Source: Dryas octopetala (lineage: Eukaryota > Streptophyta > Magnoliopsida > Rosales > Rosaceae). Taken from it: a DNA stretch of 64,000 nt. A program made the translations under genes and the position numbers. Below the pieces are notes generated by a model. The model made no database searches. It was not told the DNA's origin and saw only the letters and a program-made list of their open reading frames with translations. The DNA lies in assembly GCA_963921425.1 (NCBI GenBank), contig OY992837.1, forward strand, positions 97,896-161,895, written 5' to 3'. Below, piece by piece: positions 24,623 to 36,600 of the stretch; position 1 is the first letter of the stretch; each line of letters begins with the position of its first letter.

Positions 24623-25809
24623 GGATTAATTTCATATATATACCTCAATTATACATCACTTATCAACTGAGTATCTCTGGTTCAAAAATTTTCATTCGGG
24701 TACTTCAACTTCAATATTTCATCAACTTAGTACCTCCGTTAACCTGATCGTTAAATGTCTACGTGGCGCTAACGTGGCACACGCGAATCCACCACTAAAC
24801 GTTAACTTGCCTTTAAAAAAAAGCCATATATACAAAAATTAATAAAAAAATAAAAAAAACCATTAAAATTATATAAAATTGAAAGAAAAAAAAAAAAAGC
24901 CAACCCCCACCTAGCACTCTCCCTCCTCTTCCTCCCCCACCCTTCCCCCAACCAGGCCACCCCCTCCACCTTCCCCGCCCCTCCCCCCCAAACCCAGGCC
25001 ACCCCCACCCTTCCCCCCCAAACCCAACCCCCCTGGCCCGTCGCACCCCCCCCCCCACCTAACCCAGCAACACCTTCACCTCCCTCGCCCCTCCCCCCCA
25101 AACCCAGGCCACCCCCTACCTCCCCCGCCCTTCCCCCCCAAACCCAAGCCACCCCCTCCACCTCCATCGCCCCTCCCCCCAAACCTAACCCCCCTGGCCC
25201 GTCGCACCCCCCTCCCACCTAACCCAGCAACACCTCCACCTCCCCTGCACAGCCACCCAACTGTTGCCTCTCTCACTGACCGCCACCCTCCCCCCTGCGT
25301 CCTTCCGAACCCCTAGCCCCAACCTCAGGCCCTCACTTTCTCTCTCTACCTTACTCGATCACTCTCTGCTTCACTCTCTATCCTCGTCCCTCTCCTTTGA
25401 AATTGTCCAAACAGGGTATGTAATCAACGGCCACAGGACCCTTGCAGAGTCCCTAAATCAAATTCAAAGAAACAGAAGCAGCAGACCCATTGGAAACGAC
25501 ACCGTTTCGGAGGGTTGGGGTGATGGGGTTGGATGAGTCCTTGTTGTTTGGGAGGGGGGTGGTGTGACGGGGTTAGAGGTGGAGGCATGATGAGTCGATG
25601 AAAGGGAAGAAGAGACGGACGACTGCGATGAGGTTTGGAGATCGGAGAAGTAGAAAAGAGGGTAAGAGGCGATGGTGTTGGTGAAGAGAAGGATGGTGAA
25701 GCAGACCAGCAACAGTGTGAGGGCGAAGAGGAATGGGTACTTTCTCTCTGTGAAGAAGGTTGGGACTGAGATACCCATTTTTGTGAGCTCTGTGTGTGAA
25801 TGTGAGAGA

Positions 25810-25855
<46 letters not shown>

Positions 25856-26378
25856 AAGAGACGTATTTATACGAAGCAAGCAGAGCAGCTGATGATGATC
25901 AAGAGATTCAATGTAGAGAGGAAGTACGTACGTTCATACGCTTAGGTGGGAGGTGGGAGGGGGGAGGGGCGAGGGAAGTGGAGGTGGAGGTGTTGCTGGG
26001 TTAGGTGGGAGGAGGGGTGCGACGGGCCAGGGGGGTTGGGTTTGGGGGGGAAGGGCGGGGGAGGTAGGGGAGGAAGGGGAGGGAGGGTGCTAGGTGGAGG
26101 TTGACTTTTTTTTTTCAATTTTATATAATTTTAATGGGTTTTTTTGATTTTTTTATATTAATTTTTGTATATATAGTTTTTTTTTTAAAGACAAGTCAAC
26201 GTTTAGTGGTGGGTCCGCATGTGCCACGTCAGCGCCACATAGGCATTTAACGGTCAGACTAACAAAGGTACTAAGTTAACGAAATATTGAAGTTGAGGTA
26301 CCCGAATGAAAGTTTTTGAACCAGAGGTACCCAGTTGATAAGTGATGTATAGTTGAAGTATATATATGAAATTAACCC
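24623..26378. mobile_element. Mutator-like foldback element B with GC-rich arms (Pack-MULE-like)
   Basis: A 1.76-kb element. The outer inverted repeats (24623 to about 24905, and about 26100-26378) read GG(A/G)TTAATTTCATATATA at the ends and share ACTTCAATATTTC, a CGTTAA box and CTACGTGGC-type motifs. Flanking 9-mers TACATTTTT and TATATTTTT differ by one base, consistent with a MULE target duplication. Inside the AT-rich outer repeat, each arm becomes C-rich (left) or G-rich (right) and still complementary. The left arm repeats a block with GGCCCGTCGCACCCCCC and CCTAACCCAGCAACACCT twice. The centre carries a gene-like 5' end on the minus strand. No transposase, so non-autonomous. Confidence 0.8.
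25464..25778 (-). pseudogene. Captured 5' end of a type II membrane-protein gene inside element B
   Basis: The minus strand reads ATG and 104 codons: MGISVPTFFTERKYPFLFAL, a hydrophobic run LLLVCFTILLFTNTIA (about 20-35), then a Ser/Pro/Thr-rich stalk. A GA/CT microsatellite like a plant 5' leader precedes the ATG. A short basic N-terminus, one membrane span and a low-complexity stem are the layout of Golgi type II proteins such as glycosyltransferases or TBL proteins, but no catalytic domain follows, so the gene piece stops there. I cannot name the donor. Confidence 0.5.
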
Positions 26379-26885
26379 TATATTTTTTTATTAGAAAAGT
26401 ATATATGTCACAGGATTTAAAAAATAATAATTGTAAATCTTAATAAATATTTAGAATAATAAAAAAATTTCATTTTGACCTAATTTTAAGGGAAACGAAC
26501 GTTTGGACGGTCAAAATGAGTGTTTGAAAGTTTGTGTAACTCAGTAATATAATGTTTATACAATATCTATTTTATTTGGGAATTGTATTTATTTATTTGC
26601 GTGTATTAATCTATTGTATTAGTATCAGTGTATCACACATATAACTTAGAATAAAAATGTATTTGAATAACTATTATTTTGATGTAATTGTCAAAATGTT
26701 ACATGATCAAAATTGGCATCGGTGGGTGTTTGTAGAGGCTGCATGTTATTTAAAGAAGAAAAATAAAATGACTTAATCAAAAACCTAAATCACTATCGTT
26801 CTTAATCTAAAAAAGAGTCATAAAATAAACTGAACTCTAAACCTCTCTAACTTTTATTCCTTTGAAATAAAGGGAAAATGATTTA
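26379..26885. other. AT-rich intergenic with a dispersed repeat
   Basis: Contains 26729-26840, a block starting TTTGTAGAGGCTGCATG and ending GAACTC. It recurs with a 20-30-bp indel in FT intron 1 (52873-53009). Nothing else recognisable. Confidence 0.6.
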
Positions 26886-27071
26886 ATGAACGGTGGGAAT
26901 GGTGGGAATGGTGAGAATGTCCTCTTATCCGGTTGGTACAAGATAAATGTTGACGGCCTAGTGGAGGTGGATGGCTGTCGCGAGGTAGGGTGGTCATTCG
27001 GAACAGCTCGGGTACTGAAACAGAGACATTGGTTGTTTATTATTAATGGAACTTCATTCAAAAAAAAAAAA
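26886..27071 (+). mobile_element. Possible 5'-truncated LINE tail (RNase H-like) with poly(A)
   Basis: The plus strand reads GWYKINVDGLVEVDG, resembling the start of the RNase H domain at the C-terminus of plant L1 LINEs. It continues to TTATTATTAATGGAACTTC and a 12-A tract. A short truncated piece with a terminal A run suits a dead-on-arrival LINE. It ends about 25 bases before the first MSA box of the next gene. Target duplications were not found. Confidence 0.4.
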
Positions 27072-27095
27072 CACAAACCAAAAAAGTAAAGAAAG

Positions 27096-27176
27096 TAGCC
27101 GTTAGAACAGCTGAGCTGGGGTGGGACCCAAAGTATTCTACTCCAACGGTCATATTCCGTCCATATGACCGTTAGG
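27096..27176 (+). promoter_or_regulatory. Cluster of three perfect MSA (mitosis-specific activator) boxes
   Basis: The MSA consensus YCYAACGGYYA, the binding site of three-repeat MYB (MYB3R) factors, is matched exactly three times in 81 bp: TCTAACGGCTA (minus strand, 27096-27106), TCCAACGGTCA (plus strand, 27142-27152) and CCTAACGGTCA (minus strand, 27166-27176). A TATA-like TTATATATT follows at 27185-27193, with the ATG at 27266. This predicts G2/M-phase expression of the downstream gene. Confidence 0.85.
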
Positions 27177-27184
27177 CTTGGCCC

Positions 27185-27193
27185 TTATATATT
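27185..27193 (+). promoter_or_regulatory. TATA box of the MSA-controlled membrane protein gene
   Basis: TTATATATT nine bases after the last MSA box. The transcription start is expected near 27215-27225, giving a 5' leader of about 45 nt. Confidence 0.65.
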
Positions 27194-27265
27194 CCTTCCC
27201 TAGGGTCATTACTCTCTCATTCATTCGAATTTTGTTGTGATCGATCGAGCTTGGAAATTGAAGAA

Positions 27266-27844
27266 ATGGGTATATCCTCGATGAATATGAATGTGTCGAA
27301 AGGTGAATCATCCGAGTACCAGTACCACACCCACAAGGTGTTCCTGTTGTGCAACTACATTCTGTTAGGTGCAGCCTCGAGTTGCATCTTCCTGACGCTG
27401 TCTCTGCGGCTGGTGCCCTCGGTGTGCGGGTTCTTCTTGATCCTGCTCCACATATTCACCATTGGCGGGGCCATAGCAGGATGCGCGGCGGTGTCCACCA
27501 TGACCACGGGGAGCAGCAGGTGGTACGGAACCCACATGGTGGCCACAGTCCTCACGGCAATATTTCAGGGGTCAGTGTCGGTGCTCATATTCACCAGGAC
27601 AGCTGACTTTCTTGGGGAGTTGAAGTCGTATGTGAGGGAAGAGGATGGCGGTGTTATTCTCAAATTGGGGGGTGGCCTCAGTGTCCTCATCTTCTGCTTG
27701 GAGTGGGTGGTGTTGACGCTTGCCTTTTTCTTGAAGTACTATGCCTACGTTCAAGGTGCTTCTGCGCCTGCCACTATGAGGAGTGCCAAGGTGCAACAAG
27801 CAGACGACGATTTGAAGGATTGGCCATGGCCTTTCCAAGTCTAA
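27266..27844 (+). CDS. Single-exon plant four-span membrane protein (At5g16250-like)
   Basis: 192 residues, no intron. The start is the first ATG after the TATA box; the open frame extends upstream without an ATG. Four hydrophobic segments are visible: about VFLLCNYILLGAASSCIFL, SVCGFFLILLHIFTIGGAIAG, MVATVLTAIFQGSVSVLIF and GLSVLIFCLEWVVLTLAFFL. Both ends are polar and the tail is acidic (DDDLKDWPWPFQV). The biochemical function of this plant-specific group is unknown to me. Gene order (next to ELF9 and a stearoyl-ACP desaturase) matches the remembered Arabidopsis neighbour At5g16250. Three MSA boxes upstream indicate expression in dividing cells. The coding part is markedly GC-richer than its surroundings, as often seen in intronless plant genes. 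Confidence 0.8.
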   Translation: MGISSMNMNVSKGESSEYQYHTHKVFLLCNYILLGAASSCIFLTLSLRLVPSVCGFFLILLHIFTIGGAIAGCAAVSTMTTGSSRWYGTHMVATVLTAIFQGSVSVLIFTRTADFLGELKSYVREEDGGVILKLGGGLSVLIFCLEWVVLTLAFFLKYYAYVQGASAPATMRSAKVQQADDDLKDWPWPFQV

Positions 27845-28012
27845 TCTTCGATTTGAAGGATTGTCGTGCCACCACCTCACGGTCCTCACCGCCCGCCCTA
27901 TTTAATTGCTTCATTCAATTCTATTCTTTCTGTTGTTCAGTACCTATTATAACATGTATGGAATTCAGTTCAAACCTTTGCTTTGTTTTTCAAATGATTG
28001 CGTTGTGCTTTT

Positions 28013-28238
28013 CATTCATTATTTTTGTATTGAAAGAACAGGAAGGAGAGAGAGAGAGAGAGAGTATAGTACTCATACAGAACACATTTTAGAGGGAAAG
28101 AAGAAAACAATTCTCTCTAGTTTCTAGTTTCACAGTAATTCATTCATTATTTTTGTATTGAAACAACAGGTGAGAGAGTACATACACAACACATCTTAGA
28201 GGGAAAGAAGAAAACAATTCTTTCTAGTTTCTAGTATG
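28013..28238. repeat. Imperfect tandem duplication in the probable 3' UTR
   Basis: Two copies of about 110-115 bp start ATTCATTATTTTTGTATTGAAA (28013 and 28139) and end with AGAGGGAAAGAAGAAAACAA then CTAGTTTCTAGT. The first copy has a longer GA run (GAGAGAGAGAG at about 28047). Confidence 0.8.
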
Positions 28239-28385
28239 AAAATAAAAAAACCCATCCAACACAACAGTACAGCACTAGTTTCTATCTACACACAGCAGTA
28301 CAAGATAGGGGCGCATCGGAATGAAAATTGGCAACTTCTATCTATATTACTCTATAGAAACAAGGTAGGTATTGCGGGGTGAATG

Positions 28386-31300
28386 CTAACCACGTGCAGC
28401 TAAAACCTTTATTTCTCGACCAAAAACCCAGCTGAATGGAACAGGGGATGATTGCTTGGCCCTTCCCTGGGCCCTCTCCTCCAACCTTCTAATTCTAGGC
28501 GGCAATCCACACACGAAATCTTGTGCTCTACGCCCCTCACCAGAAAGACCACTCAATTTCTCTATTTTCCATCTGCCAACTAGAAACTCCAAGATATCAG
28601 CGTAATCCTTAGCAGTATACACTCCAAGCCGCTGGGCCACAGCTGAAAAATGTTCAAAAAGATTATCATCTTGACCATCGTACACCAAGTGGGCTGGCAT
28701 TGATATTTTTTTCCTCATCATGTCAGCTAAAGCCAAGACAGTGCCATCCGGATCAATCTCAAAGAGCTTTTCCACAATCTTTGTATAGGCAGTTTCATGA
28801 CGTTTTTCATCTGAGGCAATAGTGCCGCATATCTGAGCCAATTTCACGTCCCCATGCTCTTTGGCTAGCCTGGCTGTGTTCCCATGAGAGATGAATGTTG
28901 CCCTCTCTTGAAATGAAGTATAAATGAACCCAAGGTAGGGATTGTTCTCTGTTTTAGGATCCTAAAAAGTACACAAAATTTTGAAAAATTAATAATAATA
29001 ATAATAATAATAAAGAGAAAATTTCAACTATGTTTAGAAAGTGCATGCCATACAGAGTGTGAATCAGGCAACCAAAAGTATTGACAATGATCCACCGGTA
29101 AAACCAAAAGTGCATTACATCAATCAAAAGAATTGACAATGATCCACCGGTATAACCTAGCAATGAAGCTAATCTTTCTATTGCCACTCCATAAAGTAAC
29201 TCGTTAACTGGATGCTCACACATAAATGGTTTGATTTTCCAGTCTGAGGGATGAAATATCAGACAATAATTTGTACATGCAGAAGTAGTATAACTGTCCC
29301 AGTTACTGATCATAATCGTCACCACAGATCGAGACAAACACCATTTTTTGGCATCGAGGAATCTACAATTTGATACAACCCTTTAAAGACTCGGTATAAA
29401 CTAGACTGAAATTCCACTCTAGTTGCCATGTAGATGTTCCGTGAGTTACTAGAAGCATAGAGCTTTGAACATAAAGAGAGGCTTCCAGAAAAAGAAATGA
29501 GGCAGGAAATTTAAGGCCATGAAATAGTGTTTTAACATTTTATCATTCTTTCTTGTCTATCATACTGTGATATACTTATTGACTGGCTAAAAGTTTTGAA
29601 AGCTTCCCAATCTCTTGTCAATGCAAAATGTTAAAAAAATGGGGAAAAAAGAGAACAAAGGCATTGCACCTTAGTCCAGCAGTTTGCATCCTTCTTTAAG
29701 AATTAATTTAATTTCAAAAGTTTTCCTATAATGCCAAAATTCCTAAGTGTCTACTCAGAAAAGTATCACAAAAACATAAATGTTCAGACATAACCAAAAC
29801 TGAAAAAATGAGGGGAACAAAAGTCTCACCATTCCTGATCCAATAAGATATTGAATTGTCTTCTCGATTTGCTTCATATCTACTCGTCCGGAGAGATAAA
29901 GATACTTGTTAAGAAGGTCACCGTGCCTATTCTCTTCAGCAGTCCATGCCCTGGTCCATATTGCCCAGGATGTAAGGCTTGCACCAGTCTCATCCCGAAC
30001 TCCGTCTAGGGTATTAAGCATTGTCTGGTATGTTGGAAGGGCTTCTTCTGTGATCATATCTCCAACCAACACAACAAAATAATCATCAGGAATTTCCTTT
30101 GCTCTTTCCCTCAACTCCATTACTTGCTCATAGAATCCCTCCGACTCAGGGACTGGAAGAAAATCTTGGGGTTGCCAACATTTCTCAACAGGCTTTAGGT
30201 GCACCAAGATGTTATTCTCTGCCCAATCCTCTAATGATGTGAAGATCTCGATCTGTTGAGGAGGCATGGAATGAGTCACTTGAACATGTGCCTCACGTGG
30301 AGGGCAATAAGATTTCTTCAGATTCTCGGTCTCTCTATAACAAGGAGAAGAAAAGATCTTAAAAAGGTATACTTCAAATGATAATTTTAACAACCATAAA
30401 CAAAGCCTTCTACTTCCCCAAATAAAAAACTTGTATAATTCTTAACATACTTCCAAGTACAATGTAATTAGATAAATTCTCCTAGGCAACCTCATCTATA
30501 TATATATATATATATAAATAGGAGAGGGAGAGAGCTTACATATAAATATATAGTCTTAAATTTAACAGTTTTCTAGTATTATAGAAATAGAGAACAAAAA
30601 GATAATAAAAAAATAAGAAATGAGCAAAAGAATAAGAATGCCAACTGGAAGAGAGAGTGGGAGGGATCATTTTGAACAAGACCAAACTTGATCAACCACC
30701 ATGTAGAGAACAGGGAAGTCAAAGATGCAGCCACCAAATTCAGAAGTAAAACTGAACAGAGCAAACATTATGTATACAAAATTGTAATTGTTGCTTACAG
30801 TGTCACAGCTAAATTGAAAACTTGGGAACAAAGACAAAGGTATGGATAACCAATGCAAATGCAATAAAAAAAAAACATTAACCATGTCAACAGATATGAC
30901 ACCTACACTTTTAAAAAATGGGAAAATGGGGAAAAATAAATTTGTATAGTATCGCATAATATGAATAGATTATAAACTATCCAAAAGCATGTGATAGTTG
31001 TCCAGCAAGTCCTAAAATTCCTAATTCATTTTGTAAGTGTTGTTCCACACAAACAGATGAACAGAGAGAGAGAGTAACATAGAAATGCGTACAATCAGCT
31101 GACTACATTGTACCAATGAAAGGATATACAATTGACAAACAAGCAGTGCATAGAATTAAACATATAACAAACAAAAGTGGCTTTTAAATTGAAAAGGAGA
31201 GTCCAACTAGAGTAAGACCATTGTGAATCATACGGGTGGAAAATCACTATGAAAGTATATAAAGAAAAACAGCTATAATAATTATCAATTACAAAACTAA

Positions 31301-32379
31301 ATAAATGCATCTTAAGTATTGGAGAAAAAATAAAACATCAAATAGCAAGAAAATGAAGAAGGCATGGGGGAAAAAAGCTTTACATTAATCTTTGTATGAG
31401 AAATAGCATATTATTAAATAAATCAATTAAAAGAATGAAACTAGTCAACCTAGTTCCAAAAGAAAGAGTTAACCCAAGAAAATCAGACCTAACTCTCAAC
31501 AAATGTGAGAAATAATAAAATAATGCACGCATACCTTAACTTTCAGATTGCAAGGACAAACAGAAAGCCTCACAAGCGAATTTCATATTACAAATATCCC
31601 CAGAAAGATCAACACAAGGAAAATGCAATACAAATAATAACATAAAAAAGGTTTTTTTTTGGTTTTTTCAAGAGAAAGAAAAGAGAATAAGGTTTAACAT
31701 TATTAGGAATTTTTTATATGCTCCTCCAGCACAGAATGAACAGATATCCTTGCATGTAGTGAATAAATCCAATCAAAACCAAAGTAGCTTACAACCTGAT
31801 CTCATGAAATAAAAAATAAAAATAAAAACAGAAAATTAAGGACCCATGAATTAATATTTTTCAGAGACCATCACGCAACATGCAAAACTAAATTTAGGGA
31901 GATAAACAATAAGAACAATATAATACATAACACTCGTCAGAATGTAATACTATGTCTATATGAATGAGACCCATGACAAAGACAAAGCCCAAAACCCAAA
32001 AAACACCATCAGAAAAATAAGAAAATCCAAGAATATAAAAAAGCACGGCAGCAGCCAGAAGGTTTAGGAATTTAACCCCGTATTCAGATTAATCGGCATA
32101 AAAAACAAGAACCCAGATCAACAGAATGGCTAAAAATTCATTCTTGAGGATTCCCATTTGCATTTTTGCAACGGGAAACAGAATCCAGCATGATCAGTCA
32201 CGCAGAAATGCAATACAAAAAAAAAGGTAGAAATGAAGGGAAAAAATAAAGAAGGAAACTCACTTGGGGGATGAGTGAATAGTGGAGGCCATGAAGATTT
32301 TTGGAGATCTGAGATTGTGGGATTTAGAAGGGAGGTTGTGAGATGGGAAGGTCATCATGGAATTGAGACTGATAGCCAT
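28386..32379 (-). CDS. SAD: Plastid stearoyl-ACP 9-desaturase, 3 exons
   Basis: Soluble diiron acyl-ACP desaturase that introduces the delta-9 double bond into stearoyl-ACP in the plastid stroma using ferredoxin and O2. Exons are 32379-32264, 30334-29830 and 28961-28386; 1197 nt, 398 residues, normal for the family. The N-terminal 35 or so residues are rich in Ser, Met and basic residues without acids ([20 protein letters not shown]), a chloroplast transit peptide. Diiron motifs are TEEALPTYQ (about 134-142), EENRH (172-176) and DEKRH (258-262). The first intron is nearly 2 kb, and the second lies directly after GSGM. By remembered gene order it matches Arabidopsis At5g16240/At5g16230. I see no defect. 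Chain-length preference (18:0 versus 16:0) cannot be read from this. Confidence 0.95.
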
Positions 32380-33660
32380 TCTTTGTTTCTTAGTTGTTGC
32401 TTTCTTGCTTTCTTTCTTCACAGAGAGCTTTGCTAAAGGCTAATTGCTAATGATTTTTTGTTTGAGCTCATATCGTCCACCTGTTACTTTAATACAGAAA
32501 GAAAGAAAGAAAAGAAGGAGCTTCCTCTGTCTGTTTCTGAGTGAGTGGGAGAGACTACACGCACCAAGAGAGAGAGAAGAGGCAACCAAACGAGGAGGTG
32601 TTTGGCGACAGAGTGGGGAAGCTCATTAAGGACCCGTCATTTCCCACCTAATTACGTCATTGCCACTTTGATTTTTGGTCAGTCGGTTGCTCCTTTCATT
32701 TCTTTATTTTATATATATATATATATATATGTATCGCTAAATAATGGTGTTGTTTTGTACGTCACCAAAATGTAAGAGCAACCATTAAATTTTCATGGGG
32801 ATGTAGGACCCAAAACGAGAAGATCATGAAGTAATATTCCACGTAGATCCTTTTGCTTCCTGCATACTATACACTCAATAACTCATCTATTTTTCTTTCG
32901 TGTGTTTTGTCCTATATATATCATAGCATTTGTGTAAAGGAAACAAGTGTCACTCGTTTGGATTCGTAAGTGGGCATTGTGCATTGTGATGGTTTTTTTT
33001 TTTTTTTGACCTTCCTTTGATTCAATAATAATAGCGCTTCCTTTTTAAGATAAATGACGACAAGTAACACTACAGCAGTGGGCAGTGGACACCTTCAAAA
33101 GATATACATATCAAGGAATTATAATAAATACACCGATCCATTGACCATTGTCATTGACAGCCGCAAATCAATCGTCTGGTCTGGTGGGTCAAAAAAAGGC
33201 ATCAATTTGTCAATAAATATCCTAAAGCTTTGGACAAAATCAATACTGGATTTCTTGTCAAAGCTTTACCACCAATACCCTACCCATATGACTCAACAAT
33301 CAACATACATACTTGCTTACCCAAACCAAAATTTTGTTTAGAAGTCTTAACCAGTTCTCCATTTCAAATCCTTATTGCCCCTCCATAATCATGACATAAT
33401 TTAACAAGTATGTTTTACGCATTGCAGTCATAAAAGATAGATTAGATATCACACCCTAAATCAAACACGTAGAAATTTCTACACAGGTCAAGCAACGCCA
33501 TTTGATTCTATTTTACTCTATCTGAAACGAAAATTTTACACCAAACCTATATGGGATTCGGGAGACATGGATATCTGTGAACATATGTCATGAAACATGG
33601 GCAAAAAACAGCCATATATCACAAAAGAAAACTCGGAACTAAAAGAGCTAAAACAAGAGG
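32380..33660. other. Intergenic: desaturase promoter and FAS1 downstream region
   Basis: Contains the 5' leader of the desaturase (CTTTCTTGC-rich), a (TA)n run at about 32710-32730 and a T tract near 32993-33008. The last 300 or so bases are FAS1 3' UTR. No other gene is supported. Confidence 0.5.
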
Positions 33661-36600
33661 CTACGGATGTGCGTATGTGCAACTTTGCTTCCCTTCCACA
33701 GCAGAGCCTGGCTTCATAGCTGGCTGAAGCAAGGTTTCATTAGGATTGATACTTTTACCAGTAGGTGGCAAGCACCTCTTCAAGAAAAATGTAGCAATAC
33801 TTTTGGTCCGCCCAGCACTCTTTTCTGCTAATCAGACAAACAAATATTAATCTTAATGGCATAGTAGATGATGGTAGTAAAGGTCATCTCTGTTCAAAGA
33901 CAGGGTCATACATACCAGGAGAAATTGACGAGCCAACTTTGTCCAATATTTCTTTCTTGACCTACATTATTAGATGAAAAAAGTAGTAAGCAATAAGGCA
34001 TGGGTCCTTCATTTATGAATCCCGTACAAAGTAGCTTAGTGACTTATCATTACCAAGGGCTCTTACCTAAGTAGACATTGAAAACGAACCGGACCGGCAC
34101 AAACATGACAGGCTTAACATGTTTAAATGGCAACAGCACAAAATGTACTCTACTATGCTCATATCTCTGTCCGTGGTGGACTGAGATATCTGGCCCATCA
34201 GGCACAAAACTGGCTATTCCAGGCAGTCTATTTAGCATTTTTTTTTTTTTTTTTTTAACCCCATTCTCTGCAACAGTCAAAATGTTGCTTAAGCTAATGA
34301 CTCAACCTATTATCTTTGTTTTCTTTTTGTATTTTTTATTTCAAATGTCAATAATAAATAAAATAATCACCTATTGATATGATGTTATTGTATTTTTTAT
34401 CTTCATTTACAGCATATTTTTGGGAATCAATGTAAGGTATAGATGAGTAACTAACCTGCCAACGGTTATCCACAAAATCTGATATCTCACGGACTTTATT
34501 CCTTAACTGAGACTTCGACACAGCTGGGAACTTCTGTTGCAAAGTTTGTAACACCTTATTGATACCCTGTGAGCATGACTGAATGACAGACACCTGAAAA
34601 TTGAAAGATTACTCTTAGCAGCCAACTATTGCACCATCAAAACAAATGCAAGGACAAACCAAAATTTTTACAAAACTATCTTAATAGTTCAAACTATCAC
34701 TAAGTTTAATAGTCTGGATGCAATACCAATCAATTTGCTCATGTAAACACTAAAAACGCCAAGAAAGGTTTCTGATTTGAGATGTACAGTGAAATGTACT
34801 ACTTACCACTGTAGGCAAATCTGATTCTGGAATAACAGTCACAGCAGAGATTGGTTTAATACTGCACTTGCCGCTTGAAAGACAAACTTCTTGGTCTTCT
34901 TCATGCATGCCATCAACTGATATCTCCATAGGTGAGCCACCAGGAAATACATGCATACTAAGAGCTTGTAAGCACATCTGTTCCAGCTTAGGAGTACCAC
35001 TAAGATTTTCAGCCGTTAACAAAGAGCTCTTCTCATGCATCAAATTTGTTATAATTAAAGGCTGGTTTTTCTGAAGAGAACGTTCTGTCAAATTTCCTAA
35101 ATACTTTTGCTGTTGAAGCAAAACAGAGAATTTCTCGCTCTCTAAATCTTGTTTACAACTAGGTGAGTTTCTATTCTCCTCAAATGTAATAGCAGAGTCC
35201 ATCCTGTCAACTGGTACTCCCTGCATGCATAAAACAAGCAAGTTTCATTAATAGGTACTTGAGTCACTTATTCATGAAATACACACACACAAGCATCAGT
35301 AACTAAGTTAAGGTATTCCCATCAAATACATAAAGCTGCCCCCAAAATCTTTCTACATGGATATCTTTATAATGGACTAAAAGAAGATGGGATATAAATG
35401 ACTTGGATATTTTCATAAAATAACAGGTGAGTGCAATTAGAAAATAGTTTTGAGCAATTCAATACTTTGGAAGCCTGAATATTATGTAGCAAAACTAAAA
35501 CTCACCCATGAAACTGAAATGCAATTAGCTATGAACCACCCTTACCCTTTTTTCCTCTAAAGGAAGAGAATGACAAGTTTCACCCATCAATAATAGGTAG
35601 GAACATTTGAAAAGGAAAATGCTATGCCTACAGAATTACTCCATGACATGACAGCTTACATGGCTTGCTACATATTTTATACATTAATCAGATTTTGGTA
35701 GACATATTCAATGATCATCCAAAAGGACCACACCATTATCACAAGGGAGAAACGCAACTTCACAAGTTCTCACCTCATTTTCTGAGAGATAACCATCAGG
35801 TACAAAAAAGCCATCACTTTCATCTTCATCGTCAGCTTTTGAGCATCCCTCTTCTAAACTTTCTTCTTCATCGTCCTTATCGCAATCTGAGAGGCTTTCA
35901 CCAGGATCCTCCTGGATAATGAGACAGTCGTTACAGGCAATCATCTCCTATATATCAACTACATTGTATGACAAAACATCACATATTACCTCTTCCCACT
36001 CCTCATCGCTATCCACGTCATAATCCAAGTCTGGGTCCTTCCTAAAAGGGTGGCATGGTCCAACAACATGGCTGAAAGACCACATTATAACAAAGATAAT
36101 CAGTGTCATATTTCAACCCACTGCAGTTGACCCTTCTAGGCATCACTTCCCCAGGTTAGGCAACCAGGAAAAACCTTTCCGCACTGAACCATAACACATA
36201 AAATGCTACGGGTTTAATTCCACTATTGAATCAAAACTTAATTCTATTTGCAGAAACATTTCACATCATAATACTTAAAAATCCAAATAGACAAACAACA
36301 CATGTAAAGCACTCAAGACATTACTTTCTTACTTCCCTTTTACTATTGCACCCAACAATATAGAGATAGAAGTGTTTGATTGAAACTTGATCCCAAATAA
36401 TTAGGCTAAGCTTCAACAAGACACAAATATAATAGATAATGTGCCAGCCTATGGGTTCCAGATAGGGATGTAGAACAGGCCAGACCAGGATAGCCCAAGC
36501 CAATGATAGCTATGGATTCTAGCTATCAGATATTGTAAAAGCAAGCATTGGCAAGTTTCCAACCAATTACTTGACAATTGAAAAATGATATACCACTTTC

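Noticed and set aside
24802-25276. Gly-rich open frames on the minus strand
   Set aside because: They are translations of the C-rich arm of element B: low complexity, with several frames open at once.
27349-27889. Alternative frames around the membrane protein
   Set aside because: Shadows in a GC-rich coding exon; the chosen frame has four hydrophobic spans, the right start context and promoter.
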